Source: Polytrichum commune
Taxonomy: Eukaryota > Streptophyta > Polytrichopsida > Polytrichales > Polytrichaceae
DNA: 64,000 bases
Assembly: GCA_950295325.1 (NCBI GenBank)
Contig: OX485809.1
Span: 3,968,001 to 4,032,000, forward strand
Direction of reading: 5' to 3'
This document shows, one piece after another, positions 54,725 to 64,000 of this stretch. Made by a program: the position numbers and the translations under genes. A model generated the notes under the pieces. It did not search any database. It had not been told where the DNA came from and saw only the letters and a list, made by a program, of their open reading frames with translations. The stretch's first letter is position 1. Every line of letters begins with the position of its first letter.

Positions 54725-56930
54725 TAATACATTTCATGTTTCAATGTTTTAGTGTTCCGAATGTGGTAGTGCATCAACAACCGCTATAATGGTTAACTAT
54801 GCTCAACCCATGATTAATTATCCAAGTATCGCGGTATCTTACAAAAATGGGACATGACCTAAATGAGTAACATAAATGGATGACCCTATATGATTGCAAT
54901 GGGTTTTTAGATTATTATGATATAGAAATCTTGGGAGGAAATTTAGATATGCTCCAATTGTTTAAGTTGCATGATTCTTGAACCCACTTAAGGACTAATC
55001 CAACAAGATTATCAACACATAGTGTATATCACTTTTAACTGTCCAAACTTGCCAACATGCCAAGTATAAGTAGAATCTTAAATACACTATCTCTTAAAAT
55101 GATTATTTCACTCACTAATGGTAATGGGTTGTAAGATATTCAAGCAAAGAATCAAACAAGTATATCAATCAAGGCTTGTTTCATCGGCAATGTCACCCCC
55201 CCCCCCCCCGCGCCCAAACATTGTTTTCAGAAATTACACATATTAGAGTTATCTTTTAATTCACTGAATTTTTGTTAAGGAGTCAGTTGTTTTTCCCATG
55301 TTCAGTAAGTAGTTGATGTATGTTGGGAGTCAGTGTGGAGGTTTGAACAAAGAACATTTGATATTGGTTCATTGGGAGTCAAATTCACTTTAAAACCTAT
55401 GTGCGTGCCAAAATTAGTGTTCAAGATTGAAGTCTTCAATGCTCTTCAAACGCGATTTGGCCCTTCAAAATATACCTCTCTCAAAACAACCTTTCAAAAC
55501 GCAACCCCAATTTGAGAATGAAGACGTCCTTGAAATCCTCAATGTAATCTACCTGCCACAAGAACCAACAAGCATAGGGCGTTGTCACTACAAGAAGTGG
55601 AGTCAGATGGTTGATTCTTGATTCTTCACATTGTACTGGAACACATGCACCATATAATTCATGCACAAGTTTAATATGAGTAGTTTTGTATTTCATTTCT
55701 ATATTCTTGAATTGACGTCTTGGGTTTGAACCGGACCTTCAATTGAAAGACTGAAATTTGAGAACCCTTCAAAATAAAACTCATACAAAGACTTCAAATC
55801 TTAAACACTGACCAAAATGAACCAAAACTCCAATTGAATTAAAGGGCAAACTCGATTCTCATCAACTTCGATACCGCCTTGAACACCAACATTGACATTT
55901 GGCATTTCCGTGTCCGTAGCTCTAACTACTTTAAGATTACTTTGGGAACTAAAGTAAATACATCATCCGCATGTGGACCACGTCAATGCATGACCCCCTC
56001 CACCCAAAGCCCGGCTCGATGTACCAGATTTCCCCCACAAATTTAGGTTAAAACCCGGTCAGGGTTTTGAGAATGTCAAGTGGGGCATGACATGGGCCCC
56101 ACACGCTAGTCAGAGTTGTAGTGAAAGTGTGGCCCTCATTGGCTTTGCTCCAAGGGAAGGAGACAACGGTAAACCATGACGACGTGGCATGTATCTTGAC
56201 CTTCCACGTGGACCAATGAGAGGCGCTTGGTAGGTGGTCTCTTGGAACTAGTGCCCTTTGGGTGGCCCACCTGGACCCGTGTATGGGACCCGCCACCAGA
56301 TTAGTTGTTTGCAATGTATGTTTTCCTGTATTCAAAGAGTGAAGCGCTTCCGGAGAGTTCTTGAAGGATAGTATTATTACTTTCAGTTGGGAGGCAATGT
56401 ACGCATGTTGACCCACACTAATATATTGACATTCCACACTGTTTGGAAATATGTATAATTCCACAATAACAAAATATAGGGTGTTTATTATTCTACTATG
56501 GTTCCTATATGGATGAAAACTAATAAGCTTTTGTAAACCTGTTCTGAGGCAAGGCGATTTACATGGGTGAAAAAAGCCAACCTGTTTGTGAAGGCAACCT
56601 GATTGCACATATTGGTGTACGTCATTTGTAATATGTGTTGATGTCATATGTGGATCATAACATTGTTCAATTGGGGTCTCACAATTTTACGGGTTCAATT
56701 TGTACCCAGGGATCTTCAATGTTCTTCCGGTTGCACACTTAGCGTTGAATCTCTAGCTGAGCAACTTTTACAAGGTGGACACATGTCCACATTGCAAACT
56801 TCCTTTGGAAAGAGAGTGCTACCCTATCACTTAGTATGGGTTATGATGTGGGGGTTGGGGGGGGGGGGGGGAGTGGAGTGGTCAAATAGGCTAGTCTAGG
56901 TATACGGCCATAGCGAGGGCATGTACATTG
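54725..56930. other. intergenic, low-complexity C and G tracts
   Basis: A C run is at 55195-55209 and a G run at 56857-56871. About 55275-55390 matches 47700-47810. Open frames here, including one of about 200 codons on the minus strand at 56048-56647, have no recognisable family and lack coding character. Confidence 0.4.
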
Positions 56931-56934
56931 TATA

Positions 56935-57290
56935 AGGGATGTGGTTCTATTGTGGGCACTTCCAACTCCATAGATAACACTAACCACTGGACCGAATCGT
57001 GAATCGTCTCACATGTTCAGCAATTGCAAATGATCCAAATTTTGAAAAAAAAGGACAGGTGTAGAAGTTACAAAAGGTCAAAGTGAAAACTTTGTTTGTC
57101 CAGAAACAATTAGTGCATAGATCCTTCCAATCGTATCAGCTATTGAGTTTAGAATATTATCTAGAATTTAAACACATGGTCCAATCTCATATGAACACAT
57201 GTTATTTTTAATGTCCGTTCTTAACTACAAGCCTTGCCATATATCACTTAAATATTGGGTGGTCCAATTAAGAAGTGATCACATAATATC
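56935..57290 (+). repeat. dispersed repeat family copy, long
   Basis: Shared blocks in order: TGTGGGCACTTCCAACTCCA, CGTCTCACATGTTCAGCAAT, GGTCCAATCTCATATGAACA and the CACTTAAATATTGGGTGGTC core. The first part also matches 23935-24130, which shows the family extends over at least ~350 bp. Near 57330-57353 there is a short TTGGGG x3 run. Confidence 0.65.
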
Positions 57291-57993
57291 CTCATATCAT
57301 TCATTATCCGTGGTTTGATACCGCAAATGATGTTGGGGTTGGGGTTGGGGTTGAGTAGGCGATTGAAGAGGCTAGACTAGGATGGAGAAAGATTCAATGA
57401 ACACTCATTTTCCTCTACTAGAGTCCATGTGATTAAAGGAATTGCAAACTTGGGGAGAAATATCCATATCCATATAATTTTTTTTCTATGCACGCGTTAA
57501 TGTTAAGCTCCTTGGAACGCACTTTGCCCCTCACTTGTCCCATTTTGTCCAAATGAACCCAGTAGTGGAATTATGGGTGACAATCAAAGTGGCAATAAAT
57601 TGAGAGAGAACTGCCATCACATGGCAAGTTTCATTTGGACATCATTTCTTCTAGTGTCGAGAGGATGCAAGTGTGCCACACTTTGGCCCTCAAAGGTTTA
57701 GTCCGCATTCAATGTGATCCAACCAACACTTTCTTTATAAGATGTGCCCAAATTGAGAACACCGACAACACCAACACAAAGGGCTAGGGAGTTGTGGTGT
57801 CTAGTACTTAGACTCATCCATTCCAAAGGTGAAAAAGTAGTGAGTTGTAGTATCGCATGTGGACGATTATTTTTAGACACATTGATGCCACAAATAGCAT
57901 TAGAGATCCCAAATTAGTTTAGCGGAGTCCAATTGAAATGAAGCAGCCCTCAAACCTTGTAGGGCACTTGTTTTTACTACATTGATTGTACTA
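57291..57993. other. intergenic, nothing recognised
   Basis: No gene or repeat was assigned. Confidence 0.4.
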
Positions 57994-58187
57994 GTTAGTG
58001 CGTGTTATTATTTGGAGTTAGACAGTGCAATCACGTCTTACGTACTCGGGAGTTGAATTTTTACTAATGAAAGTTTAATAGGTTGTTCGGACATTACAAA
58101 ACATAAATGACTTTTCTTGGTAAAATATTACATGCTCATTGAATAGTTATAGCAGTGTGTAACTCCAAATAATAATGCACACTAATT
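57994..58187. mobile_element. small hairpin MITE, ~194 bp
   Basis: The left arm AGTTAGTGCGTGTTATTATT continues TTGGAGTTA. The right arm, reversed, reads AATTAGTGTGCATTATTATT then TTGGAGTTA. Arms are about 37 bases with a few mismatches. The loop is AT-rich. Confidence 0.65.
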
Positions 58188-58682
58188 GGGATACTCAGTG
58201 TAGAGCCCCGTGATCCATGATGGATGAGTTTACATGCCTGCCACAAATCCCTAGCCAATAAATTGTGCCTCATAATACGTAGCTCAAATCACAACTTTCG
58301 TCTACTGTAGAATACCACACTAAAAGTTTGACTTTATGTGGCCCACATTATTCATCATCAAGCCACATTGATTGTCTTGCAATCAATGGGTGGCAACTAG
58401 GGAGAATGGCATCTGACATGTGGTATCACAAATCATGAAGACCATTTTGATTACATGTCACACCAATTTGGGATCAATTTCCATGCCACACTAACTTAAA
58501 TATATGTTGTAGATATCTTAGATTGAAAACAAAATAGGTACAAAGTAGATGGGGAAGGATATCAAACATGACATCTAAAATCGTACTTATCTAGAATCAA
58601 ACATATACGTAATATTCATGATTGTAATATGACAATCAACCTAAAGATCTTAGTAGAACTTCAAGGTTGACCAATGTCACTA

Positions 58683-58830
58683 AGGTGGCCATGCCTAATT
58701 TAGTTTCTCATCTTAAATGGACACCCATATTTGAGTGGTGTATGGTTAAGAGTGGATCTAAGAATGGACTCGACCAAAAGACGTGTGTTAAGAAGGGATT
58801 GGGCTAGGTGCTCAAAATATGTTATCCATT
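58683..58830 (-). repeat. dispersed repeat family copy, reverse orientation
   Basis: GGACACCCATATTTGAGTGG, then GGTTAAGAGTGGATCTAAGA and GACGTGTGTTAAGAAGGGAT, is the reverse complement of the core seen at 52.06 and 57.2 kb. A similar reverse copy lies at about 18393-18560, downstream of exon 9 in the DCD gene's last intron. Confidence 0.7.
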
Positions 58831-60035
58831 CTATGTTCCTTAGTCATATGCTACGAGAAGTGGGTGCAAAGCTAAAGGTGTCTGATAAAGGCCTGCTTCA
58901 CTTGATGTTATCCTCAAAACTGAAGTTGAGTCTTGGAGTAGTACTAGGATCCCATTGGATAATCGTGCTTGGAAATTACTTCAGAAATATATAAGAAAGC
59001 AAATACATAAGAAAGAAACATCTTTTCTAATATTAATCCAATGTTGATAATAACTTCACACTTAAGGCTGTAGGGCAAATAGTAATTGGGATAATAATGT
59101 ACTTACAACACCATCATTGTTTGGGACCCTCCTTGTTGACGTCCTATGTAGGGGTGCATCTATTTATAATTTATTCAAAAATATACATTTAAAATGTATG
59201 TAAAATACTTGGCAAATTTTGAGGCTTTATTAATGTTTGTAATAATAAATTCACTACTACAGTCAGTCTATGTCAATAGGGTGAATATAGACATGCACAA
59301 CTTTACCAATTATTCCATAGTACATATAGCATTAGGATATTCAGATTCAACGGTAGTGCATGAACCCTAAGCCCTGCCACGCGACCTGACAAATACCAGA
59401 ATATGGATTTCGCATCGGGGGATGATCCAAGCGCAGTCTTGGATCAATACTTGGGCGAAGATCTCAAAGAATTGATCCTAGAAGAGAAGAATGTTTTTGA
59501 CAATGATTTGCCAAGAACCTCACGGATTGACGTCTTCGATGATTTTCACTTTAAAAATATTGAAAATGTTTTGAAATGTTTTTTTATAATGCCGCCTACG
59601 ACCTCTAGAATAAAAAATGCAACACTAGTTCTATGCCTATGAAGAACAAGACCTTGTATGAGCACACCTCAATACACAATATAGTGGACCACCTATAGCA
59701 CATTCTAATATTGATTTCAAAGATTCTAAGATCTGAAGCCATTAGAATACTACAAGTTGGGATACAATTAGACAAAATCAATCATAAAGAGGGAGACTTC
59801 TCCTAGGGGGCACCCTTTACTAAAGCATACGTCACATGCATGCATCATTTTCAATTTAATACCCTTGTATATGTTGTACAATTTTTGGGTGGACAAAAAG
59901 GCTAATATAATGTTACTATAGGTAAGAAATAATATGATTTATGTATAGGGCACAAAGATATAATGATAAAATAATATCATACCTCATGTATACGACACAA
60001 TAAAAGAAAAAAAAAGAAAAAAAAAGACTTCAAGG

Positions 60036-60075
<40 letters not shown>

Positions 60076-61095
60076 GGATGTTGGTTATACAAATTGGTTT
60101 CTACCACGAGTGTCATTGAGGCGACACAAAGACTGCTTCAAGTCAATCATAATTAACATTTACTTTAGAACCCTCCCACCACCCAACTCCTTAAACCCTA
60201 GGGGTGTTGGGTTGGTGACAAACAATGATGGTGGATAACACATTGCTTAGATTGCATGAAATATGAAGTTGTTGGATGATTCTCTCTAGCTTAATCCCTA
60301 CCTAAGCTTCTATAATCTCATATACATGTATGTCTAGTTGTAAAACTTATGTACAGATCCAATGTTACAAGATCATTATATATCCATAATATATTTACAA
60401 CTACCAAGAAAAAGATAAAGAAAAACCCTAGTCCTATGTATACTTTGTGAACCACAATTCATAATGAATATCCCCATTATGTGCCCCATGTCCTACAAGT
60501 ATTGAAATCTAGTGCTCCCCCCAGAGGGACTTCTACTTGGTCAATCACATATGTTTCCTCTCATGTTCTCATGCTCTCAAATGGATATATGGTGGGTGTT
60601 TCTTGAAAAGAGTTAGCATAATTGGTTTATAACAAATAAGTTAATACATATCCAAGTCTAAAATCAATTATGTAAATCGGTTGCATAAATCAGTTATAGA
60701 AATTTCTAAACCATACTTCAACTATACAAAGGTATTCACCTTGACTTTATTGAATAACGCAGTGGATGAGTGGTGGCAGGAACGGAGGAGATCACGGGAG
60801 GAGAGTTACATCGGTCAAATTCGACGGTCGAGAAAGCACAGGCAACATGGCCTCACCATAAGCCAGAAGTTGCTTTCATTGCCCATAGACTTCTTCTCGA
60901 CAAGTCCTTGAGTCAAACTCACCACCACCAACATCTACCAACATTTACAAATGTGAAAGCAAACCAACAATAATGCTTTTCCAAGCATAAGGCATGACCT
61001 ATGACAAATACTTTCAAGAGGTTTTAATTATAGAAAAATTACAGTCAACAAAGGATGACCTTTATATCTGTTACTTAGGTCAAAGAAACTTAACC
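58831..61095. other. intergenic with a (TC)n microsatellite
   Basis: (TC)n runs at 60039-60069, just after an A-rich stretch. A short plus-strand frame at 59403-59642 starts with an ATG (MDFASGDDPSAVLDQYLGED) and is unassigned. No gene was supported. Confidence 0.4.
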
Positions 61096-61099
61096 TACT

Positions 61100-61471
61100 A
61101 CACTAAATATCATATTTAGTGTCATATGGTATTTGATGTCACTATGGTTACTTATCGGATGACACTTCTTATGAATAAGTGAACAAATATTGTCATGGAT
61201 GATGGTTGCGTTCATCCATTGGCCAAAACCCTACCTTCTCTTGTCAGCAACTTGTGATGAAATATTGTCATGGATGATTAAACCCTGGATGAAAAATCAC
61301 TTGGTAAGTGGCAGTAATTGCAACATTGTAAGTCCATAATCCCCCAAAAATTACAAGGAATGGCAAATGATGTTGAGTTAACATTTAGTGTTGGTGACGC
61401 TACACCGCAGTTTACCATTAGTATTGAGCAAGACAATCATAATTGGTGACACTAAATATCATATTTAGTGT
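61100..61471. repeat. segment bounded by two identical 23-bp palindromes
   Basis: The same 11-1-11 palindrome (half-site ACACTAAATAT, centre C) occurs at 61100-61122 and 61449-61471. It may be the ends of a small element; the interior has no coding sequence. Confidence 0.6.
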
Positions 61472-62685
61472 AGTTATTTGTTGATTCTAAGAAAATAATT
61501 CTATGTAACATACGTGAACAAATATCCCAAGTGACAAGTCTGAATTTTGTTGAGATGATTTTCTTGGAGAATGCCAACAACGGCCAAATTGTTGTAGAGA
61601 CCTTAGGGAGATCTTATGCTATTTGCTTAATAAGAATAATCTCTATCATGTCATCCCAAATAGTGAGACTAATTTCATTCCTAACATTCAAGTATTTCAT
61701 TTATTGAAGAAATCCCTTTGGGAAGGAGAAAGACTTCCCGTCTTCTCTTTCGGTTCTTTTTGGGTGTCCATGATCCTTAATTAATAGAAATCTCAATAAG
61801 CAAACCTTGTACGAATCCAATGCCACAAGAATGAGATGAAGATGATTAAACCCCAATTTGTGACAAGTTTTCAAAAAACATATATCCGATCTTCGTAAGT
61901 GGTCACATACTGTAGGTGTGCTAAAGGTGCTACGTCTTGAGCGTTGTTGATCAGCATGGAACTTTGTTTTTACTATCCCACTCACAACCTAACCCAACTA
62001 AGTATGGAGGGTGGGTGGGACCAGGAACAAGTCCAAAAGTGTTTCGGAAAACTTTACCATGGTTATTCTCTATCATATCATCATATTCAACCCGATAAAC
62101 TTGGATGAAACAATGCCATTAAAAATCATTAGAACGGAATGGCTGATAGCAACTGGAAAATATTATGTCAATGAAAATGTTACATTAATCCTTATCAAAG
62201 TGTTCATTTTAAACGAATTTTAAAAGTAGACCGTTTGAATAGCGGTTGTTGATGTTGGAACAACTTGACATGTCTCTCTTTGGCTGGCACTTCTCAAAGC
62301 CTTCAAACGTGGCAGCAATGTGTGAATTGTTGGATATGGAATTCCCCAATCGCCCAATTGACCAGAGTCCAATGTTGTGAGATTCCGGAACCTTCTTCAG
62401 TTATGCCCAAGAAAAAGGCCACCAATAAAGTCACCAGCTTCCTTCCCAATTCTCAACTGGGTCACAAGTGGACCTTCCATTCTGAGTTCCCAAAGACTTT
62501 CCTTCTCGGACACTAATAAACAACACTTTAACCCCAAAAGCTCCAAAAGACACACAACCCTACCTCTAAACACATACCTAGGTCAGATACCCGGCCCGCC
62601 ATTTGATACCATCGTTGTGCGGGTATCTAAGGTAAACGGGTCTTTAATAGGTACTCCTTCTAGGGTACGAGACACACATTTAGTA
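61472..62685. other. intergenic, nothing recognised
   Basis: No supported gene. A plus-strand frame across 62377-62775 shows no family features and overlaps the repeat that follows. Confidence 0.4.
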
Positions 62686-62689
62686 CAAG

Positions 62690-62985
62690 ATGGTTGGCAA
62701 ATCGTAAATCGAGGCTATAGCCACTTCTTTCCTCATAGTTTTAGGAGCTCATATGATTGTTCATACTCGAAGTGAAGGTTCTTGAGCTCATCAAATGGGC
62801 ATATAAGATCCTCTGTTTATGTTAACTATTGAGCGCATAATGGTTATCATGTTTTAAGCATAAAATATAGTTTCACTTAAACATGTGCTTTTGTAGTGCC
62901 ATTTTTGGAGCCCCACTTAACCACATAACACTCACAAATAGGTGTCCGATTCAGGTGAGAAACCGAAGTAGGCACGTTTATCTTA
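62690..62985 (+). repeat. dispersed repeat family copy, long
   Basis: TTTAGGAGCTCATATGATTG and GAAGTGAAGGTTCTTGAGCT match the 3.42-kb copy. ACTTAACCACATAACACTCA and AAATAGGTGTCCGATTCAGG are the core. Confidence 0.65.
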
Positions 62986-63469
62986 GGTTCAACCTAGCAA
63001 CAATAAGCTTATGTGTACATGAATAGAATATTTGATGCTCATGATATCACATTCTTCAATAGCACCAGTTATGATACCAATAGCTTGAATGTGCATATAG
63101 ACCATTGCATAAGTCCATGGCATCGCTTAAGTATCCTTGGACATTTTAAGAACATGTTTATTCGTTTGTATAGCAACCGCAATATATAAATAAGTATTAA
63201 CTTGATGTCGGTAAATGAGTGTGGGGCAAACTAATAAGGTGTGTGGACCGTGTTATCCAATTTGGTTTTCAAGTTCTTCAACTTCCACTTGATTTTATAT
63301 CACGAAACATGTGTTACGTTTGAGAAATACAACTAAAAATTGGATTGGAAATCATACGAACCTTGATTCAGTTATGATTTATTGGAAGTGCATGTTTGCT
63401 GATTCTTTAGTGCTTGAAAATCCTCCTAGTTGTGTCCACTTTTGAGTGTGAAATAGGTAACAAAACTTG

Positions 63470-63600
63470 ACGACATACTCTAATCTCTTCTACACATGTG
63501 CCTTTATGATGTTTGTTCTTGGATCCCCATCAAACTCCACACCAATCAAATGTAGGTGTCCAATTCAGAATGGTAACCGAATAACGCCCGCATACCTTAC
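63470..63600 (+). repeat. dispersed repeat family copy
   Basis: TCTACACATGTGCCTTTATG, TTGTTCTTGGATCCCCATCA and CCAATCAAATGTAGGTGTCC match the family core in the forward orientation. Confidence 0.65.
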
Positions 63601-64000
63601 TCGGCTCTTGGACCTTTGGAGCCAGGTCAGGATATAAGGTCGGGTCTTATACCCTGACCTGGCGGGTATCGGAGCCGGACGTGTCCTCCAAGCGTCGCCT
63701 GGGGCAGTGATCCACGCTTAAGGAAAGTCCGACGACGCCGCCCCTCGAGGAGATTGCAACACCAGACCCGCTGCATGGAGCCTCCTCTCCTCTCCTCTCC
63801 TCTCCTCTCCTCTCCTCTCGTGGCGTACTCCCACCTCCTGTCGCTCAGACTATCCACAGTTTTATAAGCACCAGATTCAGCTCCAGGTTACAGCAACAAT
63901 TTGAGCCATTTCGGGCGGTGTTTGAGTCCAGTTTGAGTATCCTGGGGTCTGAGAGCCTCGTTTTGGTGTCCCCGTTGATTCTTGGCTTCTGTCGGTCGGA
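63601..64000 (+). promoter_or_regulatory. GC-rich, promoter/leader-like sequence at the window edge
   Basis: A hairpin, CCAGGTCAGG...ATATAAG with CTTATA...CCCTGACCTGG, lies at about 63621-63662. It is followed by GC-rich sequence, a CTCTC pentanucleotide microsatellite at 63784-63819, and a TTTATAAGC box at 63861. Composition changes sharply from the AT-rich flank. This looks like the start of a gene beyond the window, but no start codon with a convincing frame is visible. Confidence 0.35.

Noticed and set aside
56048..56647. Minus-strand open frame of about 200 codons
   Set aside because: No start context, domain or codon-use support, and no conserved motif. Likely open by chance.
57330..57353. 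Three TTGGGG units, telomere-like
   Set aside because: Too short, and plant telomeres use TTTAGGG. Simple repeat.

Overview
This is nuclear DNA from a land plant. The evidence is a ten-exon gene with GT-AG introns, plant-type enzymes, a chromodomain Ty3/gypsy retrotransposon primed by initiator tRNA-Met, and dense hAT and PIF/Harbinger-type miniature elements. Several features (an intronless F-box gene, intronless SMO1 and DUF642 genes, and a decayed bacterial/fungal-type repeat-domain gene) fit a bryophyte or lycophyte better than a flowering plant. That placement is inference, not proof. Coding density is low: four intact protein genes in 64 kb. There is no operon logic, and I see no functional link between neighbouring genes.

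Layout. 0.8-1.9 kb: a degenerate ~300-bp tandem array upstream of a single-exon F-box gene (2.09-3.22 kb, + strand). 4.39-11.14 kb: a decayed minus-strand Ty3/gypsy chromovirus. Its 5' LTR is reduced to its last ~185 bp and sits against a complete LTR in the opposite orientation. 11.1-15.6 kb: GC-rich tracts, another LTR fragment, and a further copy of the F-box-side repeat split by a 388-bp hAT-type element with a perfect 8-bp target duplication. 18.07-23.76 kb: a complete minus-strand gene for a D-cysteine desulfhydrase/ACC-deaminase-like PLP enzyme, 452 codons in 10 exons. Its first intron is filled with five tandem ~235-bp repeats that include a copy of the end of exon 1.

24-31 kb: repeats, a ~860-bp inverted repeat, a hAT-like transposase remnant, and a 1.8-kb hAT-type element with an 8-bp target duplication. 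31.2-32.15 kb: a GC-rich, frame-broken gene of BTRD1/polyglycine-hydrolase-like repeats. It is the best candidate for horizontal transfer in the window. 34.74-36.03 kb: an intronless DUF642 cell-wall protein gene with a signal peptide and a hydrophobic C-terminal tail. 38.9-39.2 kb: a probable retroelement coding fragment.

40.4-43.15 kb: two PIF/Harbinger-type MITEs and a ~1.2-kb near-perfect palindrome, ending less than 500 bp from an intronless C-4 methylsterol monooxygenase gene (SMO1, 43.63-44.58 kb, + strand). 44.8-64 kb: no convincing gene. It holds more copies of a dispersed repeat family (at least ten in the window, both orientations), inverted-repeat elements, a pair of AACCGGTT-rich hairpin elements, microsatellites, and at the right edge a GC-rich, promoter/leader-like stretch.
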